Shown: piece by piece, positions 1 to 11,206 of the stretch
Position numbering within the stretch: position 1 is the first letter of the stretch
Layout: every line of letters begins with the position of its first letter
Assembly: GCA_034387635.1 (NCBI GenBank)
Contig: JAOANU010000008.1
Coordinates: 620,001-684,000, forward strand
Direction: 5' to 3'
Source: Rhodosporidiobolus odoratus
Taxonomy: Eukaryota; Basidiomycota; Microbotryomycetes; Sporidiobolales; Sporidiobolaceae
DNA length: 64,000 bases
Program-made: the position numbers and the translations under genes
The notes under the pieces: generated by a model
What the model was told of the DNA's origin: nothing
The model's input: only the letters and a program-made list of their open reading frames with translations
The model's database searches: none

Positions 1-3000
1 TGGTTCGGGGATGGCAGAGGATGCGGGAGCTTTATCGACGGGGGCGAAAGCTTGACGGCCGGGTTGGACTTGGGCTGCGATCGAAGTGGTGGAGGAGGCG
101 GAGGGGTGAAGGTCTCTGAGGGAGGTGGTGTGGGGCTCGTAATCCGCTTTCTGCAAAGTGTCGTCGCTGGGGTCAGTAAGACATTCCGAGCGAGGAGAAA
201 GGTCTGACTGAGGACAGGCGCACCCTGACATGGAAATCAGCGCAACTAAAGTCCCAGTTCTTGCCCCATTTCTTCGCGGCCTCACATTGCCCTCGAGTCC
301 ACACTCCGGCGTAAGCGAGGGGTGACAAGTACCACCAGGCGTACACGGCTACTACGACAAGTGCGGTGACGACTTGCAAGCGAACGCGGGGGCGAAGGAA
401 GGACGTGCCGAGGTCGAAAGTGGTGGCGGTGAGGAGGAGCTGGCGATCAGATCATGGGAGGAAGGGTCAGCTGCAAGGCACGGGGCGGACATAGAAAAAA
501 GACAGCAACGCACAGCAAAGTACAAAGCCGGGAAATAGTGATGCAAGAACAGCTGCCTTCCCATGAGGAAGAACGGGAAGTAGTGCAAGAACCACCCGGT
601 GACAAGGAAGGTGCAGACTCGGTCGTAGAAGACGACTTGAGCTGTCGGGCAGGAACTATCAGTGCTGCGCGGTGGACGAAAAGAAGGAAAGAAAGGGGAA
701 TGACGAAACCCACAGTGAGCAAAGTCCTTGTAGCCCCTCTGCGCTCGCAGAATCAGAAGTCCTCGAGCGGCGACGTATGCGACCACCGACAACGTCGAGA
801 GAGCCCAAACAAAGGGATTACCTATGAGGTAGATCTGGCGGTGATCCTTGACCCAGCTGCCAAAGCACGCGAGTCAGTCAATACGATGAGGAGCAAGAAC
901 ACAGTGAAAGGGACGTACAAGTTGATACCCCTCAGCAAGACTGGCCAGCTATGTGGCCTCGAGTCGTAGGCATGGCGATCCGTCAGACCCTGGTTGGTCT
1001 GCCACATGACGGCTTGAAGCTCGAAGAATTTGGAGAGAAAACCAGGTCGGCGGTAGTTGAGCTTGGGAGAGGTCGAAGGGACTGCGCGGCGAGAGAGGAA
1101 ATCAGCACCCTGGCGAAAACAGGAAAAGGCAAGGGAAGGGGGAAGGAAAGAACGTACGCATAGGGTGCGTATTGGTCTCTACATACCAGATCGAGTTTTC
1201 ATGACTCGGGTTCTTGTTACAAGTAACCTCCTGTTGCTCAAATCCCCAATCCGGCAACTTGACCTTGTGCGAGAACAAATAACAGCCCGTCAAGAGATGC
1301 CTGAGCCTGAACCGGGTCCTGAGGGTCTGAAGCGTCTTCTTAGCTTGTCGACCCTGGGATTCGGCATGATCGAATTCGATAACCCAGTGATCGTTAGCGT
1401 CGCCGTCGAACCCTTCGAAACCGTAAGCGGAGACTTCGTTCTGGTAATCGACTTCAGAAACCGGCGGGCGGATGTCGTGCGAGTGAAGCTTTTTGTGAGT
1501 AGACGGGTGGTGGAAGAGGATTGTTTGGTGGTCCTTGATTGGGGTTGGCGGGGCGTGCTGCTGCGGGTCAGGGATGTCGGGGTTCTTCGTCGAGTTGTAT
1601 ACGAGCCAGAGGTTGTTGTCGTCGCGGTGGGGGTACAGAGTGATCTGTTGCTCTGCAGAAAGAGGAAAGTTAGGCGGGCCGCGATAGCGGCGAACAGGGG
1701 AAGCGCACGTTTCGAGCCTCCAGGGTAGGTAGATGGATGCGAGTGAAGGTAGCCACCCTGGGTGTGCAGGTGACGCAGAGTGATGGAGGAACCGACCATG
1801 ACATCTAGAGAAGCGTCAAGGAGGGTCAGTCAACCGCCGGCAAATTTAGGCGAACCTTCTCAGTTCCGGAGCAAGAATCGAGTAGTGGCCTGACGGACCT
1901 GCAAACGTATCCTCCATCCCATGCCCCTTCAACGTGTGCTGAAACTCTGAACTCATGAACCCGTCCCCTTCGCCCGAGTTGTCCAGAATCCGGAAATGGA
2001 TCGCGAACATGGCGAGGTAAAACAGGGCCGGCACGACGATCAAGCACAAGGCTCGGGCAACAAAGTGGCGGAAGAGGAGCGGGATAGGCACTCGCAAGTC
2101 GCCAAGGAGGAGCCAGAGTTGGAGAACGGTATAGACGCCAACGGTAGCGATAGTGAAGAGGCCCACCCACTTGCACGAGACGACCGCGCCGAGTGACAAA
2201 CCCGTCAGTGTGAGCCAGATCCACCACCGCCGCGAGAACGGTCCAACCCGGCCCCGCTTGTCCCGCTGAAGGTCGTTCTCATTCGAGAACCCAATCCAGA
2301 AGAAGACGGTCAGGGCGGTGAAAAAGATGAGAGGCGAGTCGAGGAGGATGAATCGGCTTTGAGTGATGAGGCCGTTTTCGAAAGTAACGAAGAGGGAGCC
2401 GAGGAGGGCAGTGGCGGGGCGGAGATGCAGGGCGCGGAGGGTGAGGTAAGTGAGAGGGATCAGGGCGAGTCCGAGGGTCGCGGGGAGGAGTCGCATGGCG
2501 ATGTAGGGGACGTGATCGGGTCCGTACTCGCGGCCAATGTCCTTGAAGTCGAAGGAGCCGCCCTGGAAGCCAGCTAGCCAGGCAACGAGGGTAATGAGGA
2601 GTTTGGCGAGCGGAGGGTGGACGTCCATGAAGAAGCGGGATTGGATGTACCTGTGCGGCGAGTCATGATCAGACTCAGGAAAAGACGTGCGATAGGGAAG
2701 TAGCAGAGAAACATACTTATTGGCGAAACTGCGAAGAGAATAAAGCGGCAGAAAGGAGGAGCGCGAAGACAGGGAACTGGTCAGCTGGATCCCAGAAAGG
2801 CAAGCATTACGGCCATCTTACCCGCCAAAGTGTACTTCATCAAAGCTGCAGGCAGAGGGAAGGTCAGCAAGGAGGTCTCGTGTGAAAGAGTCTGCTGATG
2901 AGCGATGTCAGGTAGACCCTGCCCTCGACCCTTGATCCATTGCTTCGCCCTTCGACGCCTCCTCTCTCCTACTCTAAGGAGAGATCTTCCTCTTCTCTTG

Positions 3001-3422
3001 GCGACTCGCACTTGCCGAGATGCCAACGTGAGGCCGTCCGCAGCTCTTTCCTGCGGGCTGTTCCTCACTGACGAACGTCGGGAGAGGGGAACGTACACGA
3101 CGCTGCTCGGCCTCCCAATCTTCCAATACCTGACAACGGACCCCAGGAGGGTCAATCCAAGCAAGACCCTGGTTTCGCCCTTCTGTAGCCCTTCCAACCC
3201 TCCTCCGCAGTTTGACCAAAAAGTCCTCGTACGTTTGCTGTCCGGGACATGAATGGATCGCTTGGCGGATGAGCGGTTCGTGAGGGAGACGGGGCGGTCT
3301 CCGGCATTGGTAGAAGCTGGACGAGCGAACGAGGAAGGGTGAGAGATGGGTGGGGAGGACGAGTAAGGATCGGGTGGGTAGACTGTATTGGGTTGTCGTC
3401 GGGCTCGGAGTGGTTCACCCAT
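1..3422 (-). CDS. PMT4: Protein O-mannosyltransferase, Pmt4 type (3' end cut by window edge)
   Basis: ER membrane enzyme that moves mannose from dolichyl-phosphate-mannose to Ser/Thr of secretory proteins. The start is the ATG at 3422. Short exons join to give SSVVFDEVHFGGFANKYI and then FFMDVHPPLAKLL (2640-2600), the acidic first luminal loop and DVHPP signature of the PMT family. A hydrophobic block with several membrane segments follows to about 1900. Next come MIR-type repeats (TLRHLHTQGGYLHSHPS near 1780, LTGCYLFSHKVKLPDWGFEQ near 1280). The C-terminal membrane region includes FLMGRQLFLHHYFPALYFA (about 570) and a WDFSC motif (about 250). FDFKDIGREY and SGEGDGFMSSEF fit Pmt4 better than Pmt1 or Pmt2. 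At least eight introns are implied. The stop lies left of position 1. It is divergent to ZPR1 with about 360 bp between. Confidence 0.9.
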
Positions 3423-3782
3423 GTGTAGCTGCCTAGGCTAGTACAGCCTTGCACGAGCTAGTCTAGATGAGCGGTGAAAGGGTTGCAGGAGCAGACAAGC
3501 TGACGAGGGACATGGAATTGAATCTCATAACAACTCTGCTATCCTCGTACTCACTCTAGAGCTACAGTAGCATACGCAAAGGACACAGAAGCACTGTAGG
3601 CACGCCGTACTGCTCCCTACAGCTGCCTCGTCTCTCGAGCTGACCTGTGCACCCCGTCCTTCTCCTCATCTCCTTCTCTTCCGGCACTCATCTCTCCGAC
3701 ACAGCAACAAGACCACCCAAAACAGCACACATCTGTTCACACCTTTACATCACAACTTTATACCTCAACTTGAGCAGACACA
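3423..3782. promoter_or_regulatory. Divergent promoter region between PMT4 and ZPR1
   Basis: About 360 bp lies between the start codons of PMT4 (leftward) and ZPR1 (rightward). It contains CT-rich stretches just before the ZPR1 ATG, common in fungal leaders. No convincing TATA box or known operator was recognised. Function is inferred from position only. Confidence 0.4.
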
Positions 3783-5983
3783 ATGGCCTCCACCGCACCC
3801 GAACAGCAGCAGCAGCAGCAACAAGACCAGTGGCGACCCATTGGAGAGGCAGTCGGAGCTGGAGATGTCCCCGTAGAGGTCATCGAGAGTCTCTGCATGG
3901 AATGCCACGAGCAGGTAAGCCTCGTCGTCTCTTTGGCTTGTTGCCCGAGTTCCTGCTGACCAACAAACCTGCTCTGTTGCAGGGAGAGACTCGCATGCTC
4001 CTTACCGTCATTCCCTACTTTAGGGAAGTGATTGTCGTCAGTTTCCGATGCGAGCACTGCGGTACGCCGATTTTCCTCGCTGTGGCGCGAGATTACCGCT
4101 CGTCGGTAAGAAGGTAAAAGCTGACTTAATCCTGCTGCCCTCGTCCCTGTCCATGTCCCTGTCCTCCTCCCCACTGTTCCTTACTCAGGCTACTCCAATA
4201 ACGAAATCCAGTCCGCCGGTGCCATCCAACCCCTCGGTTCCATCTACACCGTAAAATGCACGGCCCGCTCCGACCTCGACCGTCAACTCGTCAAATCCGA
4301 ACACTGCCTCATCAGCATTCCCGAATACCAGCTCCAGATCCCAGCCGGACGAGGGCAGTTCACCACCATCGAAGGTGTCGTCTCGGACACGATTCGGGAT
4401 TTGGAACACGATCAACCACTGAGGAAGATCCAACATCCGGACGTGTGGAAGGGGATTGATGAGTTGGTCAAGAAGCTGAGACAGATTGTCCCGGACGATG
4501 ATGAAGAGTTTGTGGATGCGGGAAATGGGGCGGTTACGACTAAGAAGGCTACGGACTCGGACGCCCCGATGCCGACGTTCACCATCAAACTGGACGATCC
4601 GTCGGGCAACTCGTTCGTCGAGACTCGAGGAGGGGGGTTGAACGATCCAAAGTGGAGTAAGCGGGAGTACGGGCGGGACAAGGCGCAGGATGAGGCCCTT
4701 GGATTGAAGCACGATGAGAGTCAGGACAAGAGCACGAGCCATTACCCGGAGGAGGTGTTGAGCTTCCCTGGTGTGTGCTCCCTGTGCGGAAGTGAGTTGG
4801 AGACGCTTATGAAGACGGTCGATATTCCGCATTTCAAGGTGAGCATTCTCTCTCCCTGTCCCCTCATGCCGTCTAGTTCGCTTTGCTCAGTTTGGTCCAC
4901 CGCCTTGCAGGACATTATCCTCATGTCGACCAACTGCCACGACTGCGGATACCGTGACACTGAAGTCAAGTCTGGAGGAGCAATCGCTGAGAAGGGACGA
5001 AAGATCACGCTCAAGGTGGAAGACTCCGATGATCTGTCGCGCGATATCTTGAAGGTACGCTCAATTCCCGCGTCTTGTCCCCGTCCGTCCTTATCTGTTT
5101 GGTTCAAAGGGACTGATTTGCTCATTCTCCTCCTTACCTCTGGGGTCCTCCACTCCCTCACGCTGCCCTACTGCACCATCCCCAACTTGCCATATCACCG
5201 ACACTCGCTTTCCCTCCTCCTGTCATATCCTCTCCGCCTCTCTACCCTGCACAACCCTCAGTCCGAAACCGCCGGCCTCGTCATACCCGAAATCGACCTC
5301 GAGCTCAACCCGGGAACCCTCGGTGGAAGGTTCACCACCCTCGAAGGGTTGCTGGGTCAGGTGTATGAAGAGTTGGATGAGAAGGTGTTTGCGAGAGGGG
5401 ATTCGAGTGTGGAAGGGGTGACGGATGAGATGGCTACTTTCCTCGGGAATCTGAAAAAGGTGCGTCCGGGGTCCTGGTTCCTTCTTTCCCGTGTCTGTTT
5501 CCCCTTGCTCCTCTTCACCTCTTTTCCCTTCTTCTCTCGCGCTCTCGCGCAATGAAAGAGAAAACTGACGCTGTTTCTCGCTTACCAGGTCATGACCGCC
5601 TCCATCCCCTTTACCATCATCCTCGACGACCCGCTCGCCAACTCATACATCCAAAACCTCTACGCACCGGACAAGGACCCCAACATGGAAGAAGAGGAAT
5701 ATGAACGAGACTGGCAACAGAATGAGGAGTTGGGCTTGAATGATATCAAGGTGCGATCTGTTTTCCCGCTTTTGTCTTTGTCTGGCGTAGGCGTTGTCCT
5801 CCTCTCGCCAAACCGATGCTCTCCTGCCAGTCTTCGAGTCGATGCAAATTTCTGTACTGACGCTGTCATCTCGCTCTGATTAAGGTGGAGGACTACGGCC
5901 ACGAAGAAGTCCCCGAAGACGATGCGGCTGAGGAGAAGAAGGAAGGTGCGGAGGCACAGCCGGTGGCCGAAGCGCAGGCATAG
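3783..5983 (+). CDS. ZPR1: Zinc-finger protein ZPR1
   Basis: ZPR1 is an essential duplicated zinc-finger protein known as a chaperone for eEF1A and linked to cell growth signalling. The ATG at 3783 opens a Gln-rich tail. The first C4 finger follows (CMECHEQ, then FRCEHCG after introns) with [18 protein letters not shown] and IEGVV, typical of the first ZPR1 alpha-beta domain. The second half repeats this plan with [37 protein letters not shown] and FTTLEGLL. Both halves contain an F(T/I)I(K/I)LDDP-N(S/S) motif ([13 protein letters not shown] and [16 protein letters not shown]). The tail is acidic and ends at TAG 5981-5983. Introns sit near 3914-3982, 4090-4190, 4840-4910, 5055-5261, 5460-5588 and 5750-5884. 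Length of about 480 residues fits the family. Confidence 0.95.
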
Positions 5984-6639
5984 ATGTACTGAGCTTGCTA
6001 TACATCTTAGATCAGATCCGTGAGCTGCAGGCGAGCTGGGCGAGTCAGGTAGTAGAGAGAGAGAGGGCGAAGAACACAGAGCGCAGTTTTGCGAGAAGCT
6101 GAGGCCGTCTTCTTCTGCTTGCCTTCTCTCGCAGTTCACTTGAACACGCGGAACCGAGCCATGTTCGCAGACCGGTAAGCGGGGCATTGGAAAAGTCTAG
6201 TCAGGGGGGGGGGGACGGAAGCGAGGCGGAATCCGCTACGACAGAGGAAAGTGGGAGGTGCGTCCGATGAGCTAGACCATCCTGTGCTATTGGGTAGGGG
6301 CGGCATCACCACGTACAGTCGCGGCCGTTACACGCGACCTTGTCCAAGTACGTCCTTTCGATCAACTGTCCGGAAGTGCTGAGGTCCGAGACGGAGGAAC
6401 GAGAGGGTTGGGATTGGGCTAGGCAGCTTCGCCGGGGCTGGAGGGGTTCCACCGAGGCTGTGAGTACGCTCTGGAGCGATGTGGGGACCTCTGCAGGTCT
6501 TTAAGGGGGTGATGAAGTGCGGTAGAGAGGGATGTCGATGTTGGCTGACGAGTGAGTGAGTCAGGTTGGCTTCCCCGCTCTTTCTTCCAAATTAGGTTCC
6601 CCTTGATCAGCTTCCATATGTTGATACCAGACATCCTAT
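5984..6639. other. Intergenic, 3' flank of ZPR1
   Basis: No supported gene. It holds an 11-base G run at 6204-6214. Open frames here are short and lack codon patterns that match any family I know. Confidence 0.4.
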
Positions 6640-7747
6640 AGTGGAACTATGGGGTGGAGGCTTCCCTTACCGGCTCCCATTCGACCTGTCAGAGCACATC
6701 TACCGGTAGTCGACCCTCACCTCGATTTTCTCCTCCGGCATGGCGTTCCTCCTCCGGGCCGCCTCCGCTGTTCCATCTTCCTTCCATCTCGCAACTATCA
6801 CCTTTACCCTCAAAACTGTTTGCTATCTCAACCCTACTACCTCCATCTTCACCAGGCTGACCTTCTCAACCATATCTTGCAGGCCCTCGACCTCTCCATC
6901 AACGGCTCTCCCCTCGCTGTCTACTGCTCCACTCATGAACTTGCCAAGTACCGCCTCCTCTAACCAGACTCCAAACTCACCCTCGTCCGATTCAACCCTG
7001 AACCGATCGACGCGCCGGCCGCTGCCCTCGACGGCGGCAATGTTCCAATTCCCAACAACGCCCAGGAGGCGCCGGTCAGTCAATAGAAGCGGTGGACTTC
7101 AAAGCTGAGGACCTTTCGCCTACCCCGCCAAGCCCGACGAGCATGAATTAGGACCAAGATGGTTTTCCCGCTTTCCCCTCCAATTACCCCACCCGCCGTC
7201 AGAGTCGCGCGGTTACCAGCGGCTGCCAATACCACCGTCGATGGACCTACTTCCGCAATGCAAGGTAGCCAACATGCGTCATATCCCCTCGCGCCGCAGA
7301 TCACTGCGTTCCGTCCGCCTTACGCTCGCGTTACCGCTCCTCCATCTCCTACATCTTTGACTTCCGCGGCCCATATAGCAACCTCGAAATCAGCACTCGA
7401 GCAAGAATACCCCTTCGTACGGTCCAACTATCTCTCACCTTCTCCTGTCCCTTTTCGTCCTACTCCTTTGCGGACCTCATTTTCTTCCCCCATTTCGTCG
7501 TCGACCACTGCAGCGACTTCGATTCAGTCCGTCGCCCTCGCGTCTGTCAATGCGTTATGGAGCTCGTCGCGAAACTGAGAAAGGCGAGGCGGCGGAGACG
7601 TTCAGGGTCGAGGCTGCAGATCGGAAGGGAATGCCGAACTTGGTGAAAGAAGTCGCGGAACAGGCGGACGGGGACTTTGTCGCTCGTCGACGAGCAGCAG
7701 CTTTGCAGGCTATCGAGGAGGGGAAGAGATTGGTGGGAGGCATATAG
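6640..7747 (+). other. Possible unrecognised gene or decayed gene, reading frame unresolved
   Basis: Several plus-strand stretches look coding but sit in different frames. A segment near 6850-6960 gives DLLNHILQALDLSING and then meets TAA at 6961, after which the same frame continues as DSKLTLVRFNPEP to another stop. An overlapping Ser/Thr/Pro-rich frame (6740-7108) ends in PTTPRRRRSVNRSGG. A later frame (7159-7578) is Pro/Ser-rich, and 7550-7747 ends with a charged helix-like tail (RRRAAALQAIEEGKRLVGG). I found no single spliced model that joins them and do not recognise the product. It could be a fast-evolving disordered protein with introns, or a pseudogene. Confidence 0.3.
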
Positions 7748-8313
7748 AACCCGGGAATAGGCGAGGGGCCGAAAGCGGAAAAACAGCAAGGTGTTTGGCG
7801 GGAACTTGCAGAAATAAGTGGACGTATCGTTGTCTCTCTCAACCTCACTTGTAGCTCGATAGCTTCTGAGCATTGCACTCGTTGCGTGCTCACCATGCTG
7901 ACATTTCTACTGCGATACTCAACGTCTTTGCATGTGCAGAAGAGAGCGAGGAAAACGGAGCCAGCATACAGCTCAAAGATCTCGCCGAAGAGCATCGTGA
8001 AACTGTGGACTTCGTACACCATCTCGATGCAGTCCGGATGCGGCGACAAGGTCGAAAAAGAGGTGGCCAAAGAGAGAATTAGATTGCTTTTTGTCCCGCT
8101 GCCTCATCAGAGTCCTCATCCATCCTTCCCATTCCCACCTTTGCCGCCCCGACTCTACCCCCACTCACCTCAAGTCCATATCAAGCAAAGAACGAGACGA
8201 GATCGACAGAGGGATGTGTACAGAATAGAGAGATCGAGATCGTCAAGCGAAAGAGAGTAGAGAAAACAGAAGGAAGAATATGTTTCGACCCCGCCACCTT
8301 ACAGCTTTGCCCG

Positions 8314-10128
8314 TCATGCCTGCTTGACGGCTGCCAGAGACTCTTTTAGAGCGGAGAGGATGGTGGCGGCGTCGGTTGGGCGATCGACGACGGAAACGCC
8401 CATGTGGCCGAAGCGGATGCTACCAAGAGGAGGGCAAAGGTAAGTACACTGTGCACACGTAGAATACAAACGGCGCCGCGAGTTCTTTTCTGGAAACAGT
8501 GCGGATGCAGGAGAACGAACGCACTACTTGGTCTTGATATCCTTGTGCAATCCGCCAGCAATGACGATTCCTCGCTCAGCCAAAGCGCCAACCAACGCCG
8601 GGGGCGCGACACCTTCGGGAGTGTATAGCGCCGTCATGCCGTTGGCTGAAGCTTCAGGTGAAAGCGCGACGGTCTTGAAGCCGAGCTTGGCGGCTTCATC
8701 ACGGAACTTGGCGGAGGTTTCACGGTGAAGCTTGAAGCGGTCGGCGAGGGAGACGGGGCCGTCGACAATGTTCTTGAGAGAGGCTTCGAGGGCGTAAATA
8801 AGGTTCTGCGGGATGTCATGGATCAGCCGCGATGTGAAGAAGAACCGGAAGGAGAACAGCATACAACGGAAGGTGTAGCGAAGTAGGCGGGTCTATAACA
8901 AGCAATGAGGCTGTCAGCTGATATCGCACAAGCGTAACGACGGCGTACGTACGTTCCCTTCTCATAGCTCTCCATGACTGGCAGCCATCGCTTGTAGGAA
9001 GCAAAGTAGGAAGCGATCGGCGTCTTGCGGTTCTCGATCACCGTGAGAGCTTTCTGCGAGAGGGCGGTGATGGAAAGACCAGGCGGGACCGAAATACCCT
9101 TTTGCGAAGCGCCCACGATCTGTGAAAGCGACGAACAGCATCAGCTAAGCCTGAAGAGAATGTGAAGGTCATGAAAAACGGGCGAAGAAAGGCTACGCAC
9201 GACGTCGATGTCCCAGGCGTCCATTTGAATCTCCTCCGAGGCGACAGAGCACACACCGTCCAGAACGATGAGGGTGTCGGGGGAGACCCGGCGGACGGTC
9301 TCAGCAATTGCCTTCGCATCCGAGAGAACGCCGGTCGCTGTGAATGCGACGTGTCAATCGGAGGTCTACCTTGTTTCAAGAGGACAGGAAAGCGCACACG
9401 TGTCAACATGGGTGAAAGTGAGGAGAGCATAGTTGTCCTTCTTCAAGGCTTCCTCAACTTGTTCCATGGTCGGTCGACCACCGACGGGTGCGCCAACCTG
9501 GTCGACCTTGGCACCGTAGGTCTCGAGGCAGTCAGCGAAGCTGCATAGATCGAAATGTCAGCGGGCGGGGTACAGCAGAAAAGTTGAAAGGGGACTGACG
9601 AATCGCCGAAGTAGCCGGTGTTTAGAACAAGGGCCTTCTGGTCGCGCTCGATGACTGAGTGAAGGGTCGGTAAGCGGACGAAAAGCAGGAATTAGAAAGC
9701 TGGAGACTTACGGTTTGCAGCGACGAAGTCCCAGCCGAGAGTACCGGAACCAGCGACGATGAAAGGCTGCGCAGATTCGGCGTAAAGTACGCGCCGGAGC
9801 ATCCTGCAGGACAGAGGGGTAAATCGTGATGCGCGGGGTGGTCGTCGGCAATGAAAGTACCTCAAGCAGTTACCGAAGACCGGGGCGAAGGCAGGAGAGA
9901 CATGGGACATGCTCGGGTGGGCATTCTGCGAGGAAAGATCGGTGGCATCAGCAAGCGTTTGCTGAAAGCCTATCGGCTATAAGCTCGCCGGCTGCAGACT
10001 ATAGTGTGTGGAGGATATCGGGCTGGACGTACAGCAAACAGGACCTCATCCGACACTTCCACCGGACCCGGAACCGAGAGTAGCTTGTGTTCCGCCTGCA
10101 CAAAGGTGGTGGTAGGTTGAGACGACAT
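8314..10128 (-). CDS. AGX1: Alanine-glyoxylate / serine-pyruvate aminotransferase
   Basis: PLP-dependent class V aminotransferase that converts glyoxylate and alanine to glycine and pyruvate. The ATG at 10128 gives MSSQPTTTFVQAEHKLLSVP followed by GPVEVSDEVLFA. After introns come NAHPSMSHVSPAF, AGSGTLGWDFVAAN, FTHVDTSTGVLSDAKAIAE, DGVCSVASEEIQMDAWDIDV and the Schiff-base region GASQKGISVPPG with its lysine. The C-terminal small domain contains NGMTALYTPEGVAPP and RFGHMG, then VKQA and the TGA at 8314-8316. About nine exons are implied, with introns near 8418-8522, 8890-8955, 9120-9200, 9340-9400, 9545-9600, 9650-9710, 9805-9860 and 9925-10030. The length near 390 residues and the order of motifs fit the family. 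No mitochondrial or peroxisomal signal is obvious from the fragments. Confidence 0.92.
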
Positions 10129-10564
10129 TGTGTATCGCCTGCGGTAGAAGAGGGTGAGCGGCTGGCATTGCCTGTGACCTGGAAGAAGCGTACTATTCCG
10201 AAAGTAATGCGAGGGAGGGTGGGGGAAGTGGAGGTCAGCGTGCGAGGACAAGGATACAAGGTGGGCAGCGAGCGGGGCTGATGTTGCGCACGCATGTATG
10301 ATGGCAAACCTTCTGACGCTGGACTTACCGAGTTTTGCCGTGGAGAGAGCTGGGAGAAAGAGCGATTCAGAAGTCGGAGCGGAGACAACCGTTGGCGATG
10401 CCTGCCCACAGCGACCACCGCAAGCTGGCCGTATGAATCAACGAGCGACAGCACGCTGACACATTCGACCACGACGCCGTGTAGCGAGCTCCGCCCTCAG
10501 TTTCCGGAGAAGATGGTAGCGCACCCGCAGAACCTCGTCGCCTTTGATCGACCTCATCGTTGCG
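10129..10564. promoter_or_regulatory. Region between divergent AGX1 and a short F-box gene
   Basis: About 435 bp upstream of both start codons. Long open frames here have no recognisable content. No motif was identified. The promoter role is inferred from position. Confidence 0.3.
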
Positions 10565-10928
10565 ATGAAGCAGGACCGACTGGCGAAATCAGGTTCACGG
10601 GGCTCAGAGGTACGCTGTCATACCCTTCGCAGGGCCTGCATACCCTGACATCCCGCACCAACAGATCTCTCTGGTCCACCTTCCACCGTCTATCTTCGAG
10701 CGCATTCTAAGTCTGGATCGTTCTGTCGCTTACACAAGCCTCACGCGCTGCAAGACCATCTACCCAAGCGCCATGCTTGCGCTTTACGTACAAGTCGACC
10801 TCGAGAACAGTTACCAGATGGTACATTGCGCCGCAGCTGTCATCGCTTCGCCTGCTCTACTTCTCCATATGCGAGGCTGCAGCATCAGCGACTCGCAATA
10901 CTACCTGAGTAGAAACGGGGGTCCGTGA
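10565..10928 (+). CDS. Short F-box-like protein, possibly 3' incomplete
   Basis: A two-exon model is open throughout. The ATG at 10565 encodes 15 residues to a donor at 10610. After a 55-base intron ending CAACAG, exon 2 starts at 10665 with ISLVHLPPSIFERILSLDRS, the L-P-x-x-(I/V)-(L/F) start of an F-box, followed by VAYTSLTRCKTIYPSAMLAL and VQVDLEN. It stops at 10926-10928 after about 102 residues. F-box proteins normally link a substrate-binding repeat to SCF ubiquitin ligase through Skp1, but no repeat domain follows here. A further exon after a donor near 10925 is possible (the frame at 11040-11150 is open), though it would run toward the oppositely oriented neighbour. It resembles the start of the damaged F-box gene at 33.4 kb. 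Confidence 0.45.
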
Positions 10929-11206
10929 GATCGTGATTCAGGCAATGGCGGGACCAGGGTGGAGCTGAATCCGAAGAGACTGAGTGAGCCTCAACTCGTC
11001 TGACTCTACTGCCCCTGGCCGTGGATGACTATAATCACTCTGCTCTCCGCAGAGCAAATTTATCGCCCAGGCAGCGTCAAGCTCGGGTTTGGCCTACTCA
11101 AGGATCTATCTGGCGCTATGCGCAATCTACGAGGGTCGCAAGAAAGGGAACGAGAAAAAGAAAACTCTCAGTGTCTGTTGCACTGGCTTGACCTTTCCTT
11201 CGAGGT

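Noticed and set aside
1057..1728. 223-codon plus-strand frame
   Set aside because: Opposite the MIR-repeat region of PMT4, which has clear family motifs on the minus strand.
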